A stretch of DNA of 64,000 nt. It comes from Fimbriiglobus ruber. Its GTDB lineage: Bacteria > Planctomycetota > Planctomycetia > Gemmatales > Gemmataceae. The notes below the pieces were generated by a model, which saw nothing but the letters and a program-made list of their open reading frames with translations, made no database searches and had not been told where the DNA came from. Position 1 is the stretch's first letter. Every line of letters begins with the position of its first letter. The position numbers and the translations under genes are program-made. The DNA lies in the NCBI RefSeq assembly GCF_002197845.1, contig NZ_NIDE01000001.1:310001-374000 (forward strand), read 5' to 3'. Shown here one piece after another: positions 56,211-63,638 of this stretch.

Positions 56211-56351
56211 GGGTGGCTACTTACGCAAACAAAGGGGGACGAGCGGGGTAATCTCCGTAAAGCACAACGCTGAGAATTTATCAAAATCACCTCTGCCCGA
56301 TTCGCTGGTGTCTCTTTGGTGTCTTTATTCGGTGACACCGGCTGACAGTTA

Positions 56352-57302
56352 GAGGCTGTCCGAAAAGTGACCTTGCTGTAAGTTGTGCGTCTCTTGTAAG
56401 TTAGTCGCTCCTTCGTACTCGAGGAGCGAAGTCATGGATGCGACCGTTCGCAAACCGTATCCGACCGATTTGACCGACCTCCAATGGGAGATCATCCAGG
56501 TCGTCCTGCCGGCCGCCCGACCCGGAGGACGCCCCCGGTCGGTGGACCTCCGGGAGGTGCTGAACGCGATCGTGTACGTGAACCGGTCGGGGTGTCAGTG
56601 GTCGATGCTCCCGCACGACTTCCCGGCCAAGAGTACGGTGTACGAATACTTCGCCCAGTGGCGGGACGATGGCACCTGGCAAGAACTCCTGGATGTCCTC
56701 CGGGAGGGGTATCGGGAAGTCCACGCCCCGAGTCACGAGCGGACCCCGAGTGCCGCGAGCATCGACAGCCAGTCGGTCAAAGGGACCGAACACGCGGGCG
56801 GGAACGGGTACGATGCGGGCAAGAAAATCCAGGGCCGGAAGCGGTCGATCGTGGTCGATACGCTGGGCCTGCTGATGGTCGTGGCGGTGACCGCCGGGCA
56901 CGTCGACGACGCGGCCGCGGCCCCGACCGTACTCGAAGGGTTGGACCGTGACGCGTACCCGCGATTGAAGGTCGTGTGGGCCGACGGGAAGTACCACAAC
57001 CATGCCCTGAACGGGTGGAAAGACGGCCACCCGGAACTCGGATGGGAACTCGTCATCGTCCGCCGACCGGACGGGGTCAAGGGGTTCACCCTGTTACCCA
57101 AGCGGTGGGTCGTCGAGCGGACGTTCGGGTGGCTCGGGCGGGCCCGGCGGTTAAGTCGTAATTATGAGCGACTGAATAGTTCCAGCGAATCCATGATTCG
57201 TGTGCGGTCAATCCAGCTGATCCTCAATCGCATGGATCCACAAGAGCGTTATCCCCCGTTTAAATATAGAGTTGCATCAAAATAGTCTTCCCGGACAGGC
57301 TC
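56352..57302. mobile_element. IS5-family insertion sequence, 951 bp, TTA target duplication
   Basis: The ends GAGGCTGTCCGAAAAGT (left) and GAGCCTGTCCGGGAAGA (right, inverted) match with few changes. The flanks are TTA on both sides (56349-56351 and 57303-57305), the usual 3-base TNA duplication of the IS1031/IS427 type. It contains one transposase gene on the plus strand. Confidence 0.92.
56434..57285 (+). CDS. IS5-family transposase
   Basis: From the ATG at 56434, with GAGGAGCGAAGTC upstream, the product has 283 residues in a single frame. It starts YPTDLTDLQWEIIQVVLPA and carries ASIDSQSVKGTEH (first Asp), VVWADGKYHNHA (second Asp) and LPKRWVVERTFGWLGRARRLSRNYERL (the final Glu helix). Everything needed is present. 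Many relatives use a programmed frameshift between two ORFs; this one does not. Confidence 0.93.
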   Translation: MDATVRKPYPTDLTDLQWEIIQVVLPAARPGGRPRSVDLREVLNAIVYVNRSGCQWSMLPHDFPAKSTVYEYFAQWRDDGTWQELLDVLREGYREVHAPSHERTPSAASIDSQSVKGTEHAGGNGYDAGKKIQGRKRSIVVDTLGLLMVVAVTAGHVDDAAAAPTVLEGLDRDAYPRLKVVWADGKYHNHALNGWKDGHPELGWELVIVRRPDGVKGFTLLPKRWVVERTFGWLGRARRLSRNYERLNSSSESMIRVRSIQLILNRMDPQERYPPFKYRVASK

Positions 57303-57380
57303 TTAGTGGCACCTAATGACATTTCTCCGCTAAGAACTTGTTTCAACCCACCGTAATCGCTTGATTTGTAAGGGAAAATG

Positions 57381-57410
57381 AAAGAACCCGCAGGATACTG
57401 CGGGTTCTTT
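57381..57410 (-). terminator. Terminator downstream of the tRNA remnant
   Basis: A perfect 12-bp stem (AAAGAACCCGCA / TGCGGGTTCTTT) with a 6-base loop, followed on the minus strand by CATTTTCCC. It directly follows the tRNA 3' end, as a native tRNA terminator would. Confidence 0.85.
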
Positions 57411-57415
57411 CACGA

Positions 57416-57456
57416 GTACCGAGGGCCGGACTTGAACCGGCGACCCATCGCTTATG
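57416..57456 (-). tRNA. 3'-half tRNA fragment (attachment site remnant)
   Basis: On the minus strand the T arm GCCGG-TTCAAGT-CCGGC is perfect, followed by the acceptor strand CCTCGGT and A. Ahead of it lie the variable GGGTC, the 3' anticodon stem GCGAT and CATAA of the anticodon loop. Homology then fades: the expected 5' stem is not there. It is thus a tRNA 3' half starting in the anticodon loop, possibly CAT anticodon, the typical crossover product of tyrosine integrases. The integrase gene ends 28 bp away. Confidence 0.75.
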
Positions 57457-57483
57457 AAATGATATTTCAACACGAAATAACGC

Positions 57484-58752
57484 TTATTTCAAGCGGTTTT
57501 CTGGTTCCACTTCAGCCTTTGGTTCCTCAATGGTTCCACAATTCGCTTTCACCGGCTCGACCATCTTCAGCAACGCCTCGGCAATTTTGAGTTGTCCGGG
57601 CGCGTCGGCGTAGACTTGCGTGGCGTCGAGGTAATGGGCACGGGCCGTTTCCGGAAGCACCGACATCAAGTGAGCGGCCTTGTCCTCGTTGCCGATCACC
57701 TCGACCGCCGTCGTGATCGCACGCCGTTTCAGGCCGTGTGGCGTCATCCGCGGACGGTCGGGGTTCTGATCGCTGTACTCCCGGCAGAGATTGTTCAGGA
57801 CGAAGTAAACGGTCTTCCACGAATACGACTCGGGCAGACCGTTACTCATCTTCCGGAACTTCGGTATGTCTTTAAAAACCCCTTCCCAAAGATGAACCTT
57901 CCCGGCGGTCGCTTTGAGATCTTCGCGGAGGGAATCGGGGATCGGGAAAACCCGGTCGGTCTTGGTCTTCACGACCTCGGCGGGAAAGACGAGAAGGTTG
58001 CCGTTAAGGAATTCCGTCTTGAGTTGGCATACGTCCGAGGTTCGGCACCCTGAAATTAATTTGATCTTCAGCAGAGTGTGGAGACTGACCCAAGCCGGGT
58101 AGCGGGAATAAACCCACGCGAAAAAATGCGTCGTCTCGTCCCCGGTCGGGACGTGTTTCATTTTGCGTTCACCCTTCTCGATCTTAAATCCGTACCAAGG
58201 GTTTCGCGTCAGGACGCCGAGCTGAACGAGGTGATTCGAGAACGAGGACAAGGCCCGCATGTAGTAGGAGAGAGTGGCCGGGCTTCGCGGTTTGGCCGGG
58301 ACTGATACCCTCTTTTGCTTACTGGTCCCCGCAAGCCACAATTTCGCGAACCGACGGACGTTCTCGTCCGAGGCGTCGAGGGGACTGCCCATCTCGGGCA
58401 TGGTCTCTTTCACGGCTTTGACGGCGGCGCGGAAAGACCTGATGGTTTCGTCCCGTGCGTTCGGAGTCGTGGTAATCACTTCCTCTAAGCAGTCGTCCCA
58501 CGATTTGTTTTTGATCGACGGAAAGAGGGAGGGCGGACGGTAAACAGCTTTGATGATTTTGGCCGCGTCTTCATGAAACTCGGCAGGAGGATTCTTCCCC
58601 CTGATGTCGTGGACGGTCAGGATTTTTTTTCGCTTGCCCGCGTCGTCATCGAACGCGACCACCCACTTTCCACGATCGGCCCGGGGATTGGCCGCGTAGG
58701 GAATCTTTACGCCGTCCCCGAGGTCGACCGCGAAATCGTATCGTCGTCCCAT
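57484..58752 (-). CDS. Tyrosine recombinase / integrase (module B)
   Basis: 422 residues. The N-terminal 220 hold SAM-like and core-binding regions (RPPSLFPSIKNKSWDDCLEEV, YYMRALSSFSNHLVQLG). The catalytic domain has the first Arg in SGCRTSDVCQL, the lysine in VVKTKTDR, HGLKRRA for the His-x-x-Arg box, and the nucleophile Tyr in ARAHYLDATQVYA. It lies next to the tRNA 3' fragment and should catalyse integration there. It is paralogous to the truncated gene at 52669. The C-terminal 40 residues are acidic and unusual. Confidence 0.93.
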   Translation of the reverse strand: MGRRYDFAVDLGDGVKIPYAANPRADRGKWVVAFDDDAGKRKKILTVHDIRGKNPPAEFHEDAAKIIKAVYRPPSLFPSIKNKSWDDCLEEVITTTPNARDETIRSFRAAVKAVKETMPEMGSPLDASDENVRRFAKLWLAGTSKQKRVSVPAKPRSPATLSYYMRALSSFSNHLVQLGVLTRNPWYGFKIEKGERKMKHVPTGDETTHFFAWVYSRYPAWVSLHTLLKIKLISGCRTSDVCQLKTEFLNGNLLVFPAEVVKTKTDRVFPIPDSLREDLKATAGKVHLWEGVFKDIPKFRKMSNGLPESYSWKTVYFVLNNLCREYSDQNPDRPRMTPHGLKRRAITTAVEVIGNEDKAAHLMSVLPETARAHYLDATQVYADAPGQLKIAEALLKMVEPVKANCGTIEEPKAEVEPENRLK

Positions 58753-58760
58753 TTGATCCT

Positions 58761-58787
58761 CCGGTAAGGTTCAAGAGATCTTACCGG
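58761..58787. promoter_or_regulatory. Palindrome upstream of the integrase (module B)
   Basis: CCGGTAAG (58761-58768) inverted as CTTACCGG (58780-58787), directly upstream of the integrase start codon. It is a likely operator for integrase autoregulation or for the HTH protein. Confidence 0.5.
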
Positions 58788-58878
58788 ATGAATCAGGATT
58801 GGGCAATCGCTTGGGTTCCACTATTTTCTAGTAAGTATTTTTCTTGACCCTCGATCTTACGATTGCTATTTCGCCCGC

Positions 58879-59439
58879 ATGTTTCGGCTCAAAATCCTAC
58901 CGCTGTGCTTGTTCTTCATTGCGGTCGGTTGCTCGTTCCTTAAGGGACCAAAACCCGATATGGTCGAGCCTGATAAACCGTTACTTGAACGGTTCGTGAG
59001 TTCAATACCCGGTGGGGTCGAGAAGGATAAGCAGTCGCTCGATCGGCTCCCGGGTTCAAAACCCGATGTAGTCGAACCAAAGAATCCGTTGCTTAAGCGG
59101 CTTGTCGATTCAGTACCCAACTCGGTCGAGCTTAAAAAGCCGTTGCTCAATTGGAACGTAGGCATCTCCGGGACTACTCAGCCGTTGCTGGACAGGGTGT
59201 ACGGGCTATATGGGACCGCTCAGCCATTGGTGGAAAGGCTTTACGGCTCCACGGAGTCGTTGTTCGATCGGCTGAGCGGCACCACTAAACCGAATAAGCC
59301 GATTTTGAATCGTTTGTTTGGGGACGATCCTTTATTCCCCGAGCCCAAAAACCCAAGCGACCTCTACAAATTTGTAGATCAACTAGCTTATCCTGTTTTC
59401 GTTGTCGCAGGAGTAGCCGGTTTTTTCGCACAAAGGTAG
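58879..59439 (+). CDS. Repeat lipoprotein inside the integrase/excisionase module
   Basis: 186 residues. The N-terminus LPLCLFFIAVGCSFL has a lipobox. Then follow at least seven repeats of roughly 18 residues built on a K-P-L-L-(E/K)-R-(F/L)-V phrase: KPDMVEPDKPLLERFVS, IPGGVEKDKQSLDRLPG, KPDVVEPKNPLLKRLVD, VPNSVELKKPLLNWNVG, TTQPLLDRVYGLYG, TAQPLVERLYGSTE, SLFDRLSG. A hydrophobic C-terminus (LAYPVFVVAGVAGFFA) may be a second anchor. No family is recognised. It lies antisense between integrase and HTH in both modules, so it belongs to the element itself rather than being random cargo. Confidence 0.75.
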   Translation: MFRLKILPLCLFFIAVGCSFLKGPKPDMVEPDKPLLERFVSSIPGGVEKDKQSLDRLPGSKPDVVEPKNPLLKRLVDSVPNSVELKKPLLNWNVGISGTTQPLLDRVYGLYGTAQPLVERLYGSTESLFDRLSGTTKPNKPILNRLFGDDPLFPEPKNPSDLYKFVDQLAYPVFVVAGVAGFFAQR

Positions 59440-59715
59440 TTATTTTCTTCTCGTCTTTGCGAAGTTGTCGAGGTCTTCCTTTCGGAAACGACCCGTCTTC
59501 TGCTTTTTGATTTTGGTGGCCCAATTCCGAAACGTGCCGTAACTCACGTTCAAATAAAGCGCGGCCTCGCGTGCGGTCAGGTAGGGAGAGTCCACCGGGC
59601 GGGCAGGTTGTTTTGCTTTTTCCCGTGCGGCCCGTGCTTCCGCGGCCAACTCCATAACCTCGGCATAGCAACCATTATTGCCGGTCGGGATCGCGTAGTC
59701 TCTGAAGTCTTCCAT
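59440..59715 (-). CDS. Excisionase-like helix-turn-helix protein (module B)
   Basis: From the ATG at 59715 the product has 91 residues; a frame extension to 59742 is less likely. PYLTAREAALYLNVSYGTFRNWATKIKKQKTGRFRKEDLDNFAKTRRK is nearly identical to the module A copy. The N-terminus (MEDFRDYAIPTGNNGCYAEV) differs. Stop codons of this gene and the lipoprotein gene abut. It probably controls the integrase. Confidence 0.87.
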   Translation of the reverse strand: MEDFRDYAIPTGNNGCYAEVMELAAEARAAREKAKQPARPVDSPYLTAREAALYLNVSYGTFRNWATKIKKQKTGRFRKEDLDNFAKTRRK

Positions 59716-59846
59716 GATGAATTTCCGTGACGGGCGACACACCTATGATTTTAGACTAATGTCACTCACCGTCAATACGCGCCAATAAAGGAACCGGCGA
59801 CTTTGCGGCTCAAAAATTGTCGGGTGGCAGGACGCTAAATAGGGAT

Positions 59847-60152
59847 ATGAGCAACCAAACGGAAATCGTAACTGACGTTCACCTCGAAACCGACCGCGGC
59901 CAAATCATCCTCGACGTGACGAAAACGGACGACGTAGCGACCAAGGCCGACTTGCTGTTCGTGGCCGCGCAACTCAGCATGTTGTGGGCGTGTTTCGGGT
60001 TTTATTGCGCCGAACACACGACCTCGACGGGGAATTTTTGGTTCTGGACTATCATGGCGGCGGGCAACGTCGGCTTTGCGATTCGGGATATCTATCTGTG
60101 GCGGAAGTTAATGAAAAAGAAAATCGAGCCCGAAATCCGTCACGTAAATTAA
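59847..60152 (+). CDS. Small membrane protein, island cargo
   Basis: From the ATG at 59847, with AGGG ahead, the product has 101 residues. A soluble start (EIVTDVHLETDRGQIILDVTKTDD) precedes two hydrophobic spans, one at FVAAQLSMLWACFGFYC and one at FWFWTIMAAGNVGFAIRDIYLW, and a basic tail. Family unknown. It ends before a strong terminator. Its role may be tied to the island's defence or conjugation genes, but nothing shows which. Confidence 0.6.
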   Translation: MSNQTEIVTDVHLETDRGQIILDVTKTDDVATKADLLFVAAQLSMLWACFGFYCAEHTTSTGNFWFWTIMAAGNVGFAIRDIYLWRKLMKKKIEPEIRHVN

Positions 60153-60193
60153 GATCTAAAAGATAAATAATTCACATTCATTCTCTCTTCTCT

Positions 60194-60222
60194 GGTGTGG
60201 GCGGCTCGTTGCCGCCCACACC
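60194..60222 (+). terminator. Strong rho-independent terminator
   Basis: The stem GGTGTGGGCGGC / GCCGCCCACACC with a TCGTT loop is followed by ATTTTTTATTT. Confidence 0.9.
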
Positions 60223-60270
60223 ATTTTTTATTTGAAGACAGGCAAACCGGGTTGTTGTGTCGCCTGTCAG

Positions 60271-60295
60271 TCGCCCGCGCTCGTTGTGCGGGCGA
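60271..60295. terminator. Second terminator hairpin between convergent genes
   Basis: TCGCCCGC pairs with GCGGGCGA around GCTCGTTGT and is followed by TTTTATTTTT. It lies right at the end of the minus-strand HEPN gene. A further inverted pair GACAGGC / GCCTGTC (60237-60268) sits between the two terminators. Confidence 0.75.
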
Positions 60296-60297
60296 TT

Positions 60298-61737
60298 TTA
60301 TTTTTCAGAATAAACACAATTCGCGAAAAGAACGACATTTTTAATGGTATCGATTTGCGTCTCCAGCAAACTTTGCTGACTACTGTCGATCGTCGAATTG
60401 TCGATGAGGGAAAGTCTATTCCTCTTGTCAGGGAGAGCACATAAAGAAATTATCAATACGGCCCGCAGGTAGGAAATACATTTTCCAAGAATTCCCTCCG
60501 GTCCTCCATAGCCTTTTATCCTTTCACTTAAATTTGCGTTAATTTTATTGTCGCCGTGAACGAAATTACTCCGAATTTTATATGCGTCGGAGATCAGTGC
60601 CTTCACATCTAATGGACTAAATCCAACAATTCCAAGCAGCGTCGGGAGACGAATTTCGAGCTGATATTTCTTGCCTTTCCTGCCATCATTTTCCCGAACG
60701 AGGAGGCTTTCCAAACCAGTTACAGCCGTAGCAATCCTGTAATCGTCTAGACCCTGCTTTACGAGGGCATCTGAAAAGCGGTGATATCCAGTTGCCAAAT
60801 GATCTACTCGGGTATTTTCTTCCAAGAATTGATCTGAGACGAGTCGGGGGGACAATTGCTCGCAAGCGATCTTAAATTTCTCTTTGTTATTGTCAGTTAA
60901 AATTGCAAACGACGGCCTTCCCGGATTCTCATTAGTGCAGATGGTATTAGTTAACTCCCCACGCAAGGTCACGCTGGTGCATATAGCCGTCCTGATCTTG
61001 ACAGCTTTTCCCGTTGCCAATCGTAGAATCGCTCTAAACCAACCGATAATTTTCATGACATCTTTAACGCCCGAAAAATTCCCCTCAAATTCCCCAATCG
61101 CATCACTTCTGTCGTCGGCCAATGCGTGTTCAATTCCCACGGTAGCCGTGTATTCAAAATCGGTTGGCACAGGCTGACGTATCTTTAAGTTCAGGTCGTC
61201 GAACTTCAAAGAAAGTGGTTCGCAAAGAACCACCAGTCCGACAATTCTTAAAGAAACTTTTACTAGTTGCCCCGCAAATGCATTTCTGTCGTCGGCGGGG
61301 CGATCAACGAGTGCTTCACGCATTTGATCCGCAACGGAAATCGAAACGTCACTTCGGTTAAAAGCGTGATCCAGAATGTTGCCTAGATATTGCTTGAGGT
61401 GGTCTTCTTTTGTTCCGTTTGATAGTACTTCTGCCCATTCAAGGCACGAGGACAGGGAAATAATTATCTGTGCGATTTCATTCGTCCACACACCTTTTTC
61501 GCTTAACTGGCCATGTCCCGCAAAAGTATGCAATCCAAAGTCGTTGTACAAAAATCGGTCCCGATTCACGGTACACGTCATCATTGCCCGCGAAAATGTT
61601 GGCCGAGCCCCCTGTAGTTGTCGCATTCTGACCTCGACCACGGCTTTTTCAGCCAAAGTCCGTAAAAGATCAAGCGACCTAATGCGTTGCTCTGCGGTCA
61701 TGTTACCGTCCCTCGACTTAAATGAATACGTGCTCAT
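60298..61737 (-). CDS. Apea-like HEPN domain protein
   Basis: From the ATG at 61737 (AAGG ahead) the product has 479 residues. The C-terminal third reads HRFSDALVKQGLDDYRIATAVTGLESLLV, then KKYQLEIRLPTLLGIVGFSPLDVKALISDAYKIRSNFVHGDNK. The RSNFVHG motif (about 389-395) is the Rx4H catalytic pattern of HEPN ribonucleases, in the Apea-like subtype. The N-terminal 320 residues (LDLLRTLAEKAVVEVRMRQ, ATVGIEHALADD) are not recognised and may sense a ligand. Apea-like HEPN proteins occur in defence islands; RNA cleavage is inferred. The gene is AT-richer than the core genes. Confidence 0.75.
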   Translation of the reverse strand: MSTYSFKSRDGNMTAEQRIRSLDLLRTLAEKAVVEVRMRQLQGARPTFSRAMMTCTVNRDRFLYNDFGLHTFAGHGQLSEKGVWTNEIAQIIISLSSCLEWAEVLSNGTKEDHLKQYLGNILDHAFNRSDVSISVADQMREALVDRPADDRNAFAGQLVKVSLRIVGLVVLCEPLSLKFDDLNLKIRQPVPTDFEYTATVGIEHALADDRSDAIGEFEGNFSGVKDVMKIIGWFRAILRLATGKAVKIRTAICTSVTLRGELTNTICTNENPGRPSFAILTDNNKEKFKIACEQLSPRLVSDQFLEENTRVDHLATGYHRFSDALVKQGLDDYRIATAVTGLESLLVRENDGRKGKKYQLEIRLPTLLGIVGFSPLDVKALISDAYKIRSNFVHGDNKINANLSERIKGYGGPEGILGKCISYLRAVLIISLCALPDKRNRLSLIDNSTIDSSQQSLLETQIDTIKNVVLFANCVYSEK

Positions 61738-61913
61738 TTTACGCCTTCGCACCACAAAAGACTAATGGCGTAGCTCCCTCCGTCGACAAGAAATATTCGC
61801 CCAAGTCAGCTCCCGACACCGACTTAAGATCACATTCGCTCGCGCGATTGACCTTACAAGTCGCCGAGCGTACAATGCCTCCGACCACATTTTTTTTCTC
61901 AGAGGTCGAGGCG

Positions 61914-62396
61914 ATGAGAAAATTCCTGTTGCTGGTGGCGTTGGCGGGATGTCAGGCCGCGGACGAACAACCAACGGCCCGCCGATCGCTCCCAAGCGGC
62001 TCAGAACAGGCCCAGATAGCCAGATTGACCAACGCCGCGGAGGAACAAACAACGGCCTACGGACTGCTTTTCGCCTTCAAATGGGACGCGACCTCGGCCA
62101 ACAAAAAGTACAAAAACAAAATCGTGACGGTCTCGGGCGGGGAAGTCGACCACATCGACCGGACCGCCTCGGGGAAAGGGCACGTCGCGCTTTATGTCGG
62201 CCCCGAACCCACGGATCTCATTCATTGCTATTTCGAGCGGGGCGACCTCGACCTCGAACCCGGCCAATTTGTTTTTTTGTCGGGCCGGTGCCGCGGACTG
62301 ATGGCCGGGACGGTCGTTCTGGACAGTTGCGAAATTGGTTTGGTCGCGGACACGCCCGAGGAGTTGTGCCAAAAATCGATCGCGACACGAAAATAA
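61914..62396 (+). CDS. OB-fold-like lipoprotein (tRNA_anti-like)
   Basis: From the ATG at 61914 with GAGG upstream the product has 160 residues. A lipobox appears as LLLVALAGCQA. After a polar linker, TTAYGLLFAFKWDATSANKKYKNKIVTVSGGEVDHIDRTASGKGHVALYVG begins a domain like the tRNA_anti-like OB fold, whose usual phrase is an 'N...A...KYKGK.v.V.G.V..I' start. The family is often seen as a secreted nucleic-acid-binding-like fold of unknown ligand. Upstream ORF extension lacks start signals. Confidence 0.65.
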   Translation: MRKFLLLVALAGCQAADEQPTARRSLPSGSEQAQIARLTNAAEEQTTAYGLLFAFKWDATSANKKYKNKIVTVSGGEVDHIDRTASGKGHVALYVGPEPTDLIHCYFERGDLDLEPGQFVFLSGRCRGLMAGTVVLDSCEIGLVADTPEELCQKSIATRK

Positions 62397-62400
62397 AAAA

Positions 62401-62429
62401 ACAGGCCCGAGGGGTTTCCTCGGGCCTGT
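62401..62429. terminator. Terminator hairpin closing the repeat array and the lipoprotein gene
   Basis: A perfect 12-bp stem ACAGGCCCGAGG / CCTCGGGCCTGT is flanked by an A-run on its left, so on the minus strand it ends in a T-run (TTTTTTTATTTTC). It therefore ends transcripts arriving from the array on the minus strand, and could also stop the plus-strand lipoprotein message. Confidence 0.85.
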
Positions 62430-62935
62430 TCCGTTGCCGATGCCGCACTTTGCCATACCATGCCGTCGCCGCACTTTGCCCTACCGAACCCCGCCGACGC
62501 CGTTCGTCGCCAAAAATTACACTGCCAACGCCGTTACGTGACATTTTTTTTCACAACCTCGCCTTTGCCTGACGCCTTTTGAAAAAACTACGCCTTTGCG
62601 ATCAGTTCGTGACTATTCCATCGCCTGAACTTGCCAAACCGTACCGATGCTGTCACTGCTCTCTCAACTGTGCCTTTGCAACAAAAAAACGCAACTGCGC
62701 CGCTGCAAATCTTAACTACTCCGGACTCTCGCCAAACGATCAGAACTTTGCCGTTACGGAAGATCACAATCTACGCCGTTGCATAAAAACACCCTTCGGC
62801 AATATGCCGCTGCAAAAATAAACCCCACTTTTGATTTCAATGCCGTTGCGAAAATTCACTTTCGTGACAATGCCATCGCATTACCCCACAATGCCATCGC
62901 GGAACCTCAAATTACTATGCCCTTGCCGTCTAAAC
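62430..62935 (-). repeat. Array of about 16 degenerate short repeats, non-coding, about 31-base period
   Basis: No frame stays open. On the plus strand the core ACWAYGCCGTTGC (minus: GCAACGGCRTWGT) recurs with drift. Positions of its GCC are 62436, 62468, 62499, 62530, 62561, 62592, 62623, 62672, 62699, 62731, 62750, 62775, 62806, 62842, 62872, 62893 and 62919. The first seven are 31-32 bases apart; the rest vary from 19 to 49. The interval sequences differ from one another. The array begins 40 bp after the stop of the RAMP-like gene on the same strand and ends at a terminator, so it can be part of that transcript. The core is too degenerate for a normal CRISPR. Confidence 0.7.
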
Positions 62936-62958
62936 GTTTCTTTACTTTGCTGGTACGT

Positions 62959-63549
62959 TTAAATTTCGACAAATTCGACCACTTCAAAAGCCCCATACCC
63001 GCCCGTTCTCCATTGTCCGAGGCCGATGAATTTGCCGTAAGACAAAACCTCGCGGACGCACGCCTCCGTCACTCCCAACACGTCGAGGACTTCCAACTCG
63101 AATTCGATTACCGTCCCGGCTTTCAGAACGTCTGACCGCGTCAACGCGACCCGTGGGCCTAGCGGCGTCTCGGCCCGCAACGGGCGTTCAAGAACCTCGG
63201 TCGGGTCCGGAAGCCTGATCCTACGTGGCCAGACGAACACCGACCTCTTGAACTTGTCTTTTAATTGTTTCATCGCGCCGAATTGTTTAAGAGTCCTTGC
63301 ACTTTCACAAAGAAAACCCTTCACGGCGTAGTTGTAAATAAAGTGACCTTCGTCATCGCGCATGAAACCGGTCCACCCACGGGCCTCGACTTCGTCTAGA
63401 TCCTCGACGGTGGCGGCCTCTTCATCAACTAGGCCCATATCAACGGCCTTACTCGCCACGAAATCGCGATAAATATTTTGGTTCTTGGGGGTGGTCCCCA
63501 AGAGGTCTTCGACCAACTTCAACCTGACTTTGTATTTCGTACTTTCCAA
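62959..63549 (-). CDS. RAMP-like (Cas6/Cas7-fold-like) protein
   Basis: A TTG at 63549 with AAAGG ahead gives 196 residues. It opens YKVRLKLVEDLLGTTPKNQNIYRDFVASKA and has an internal YNYAVKGFLCESARTLKQ, then KRSVFVWPRRIRLPDPTEVLERPLRAETPLGPRVALTRSDVLKAGTVIEFELEVLD. The C-terminus GLGQWRTGGYGAFEV is a glycine-rich loop as in RAMP RNA-binding proteins. Related proteins occur as orphan hypotheticals in phages and prophages, so a phage protein is the alternative. There is no accompanying Cas gene. It is followed directly by the repeat array, which makes array RNA a candidate ligand (inference). Confidence 0.6.
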   Translation of the reverse strand: MESTKYKVRLKLVEDLLGTTPKNQNIYRDFVASKAVDMGLVDEEAATVEDLDEVEARGWTGFMRDDEGHFIYNYAVKGFLCESARTLKQFGAMKQLKDKFKRSVFVWPRRIRLPDPTEVLERPLRAETPLGPRVALTRSDVLKAGTVIEFELEVLDVLGVTEACVREVLSYGKFIGLGQWRTGGYGAFEVVEFVEI

Positions 63550-63638
63550 TAGTGCCTTTCATGGGGAGCGACTTGCCCCCCTATTGTGTGTATCAGAGTA
63601 ACAAAATTTCATTTTCGGCGCAACAGAGATTTTGAGGT

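Noticed and set aside
62430-62935. A classical CRISPR array
   Set aside because: The core is only about 13 bases, varies between copies, and the spacing ranges from 19 to 49 bases; no cas genes are adjacent.
62779-63135. A 118-codon plus-strand frame covering part of the repeat array and the RAMP-like gene
   Set aside because: It crosses from non-coding repeats into the antisense of the RAMP-like gene and shows no protein-like pattern.
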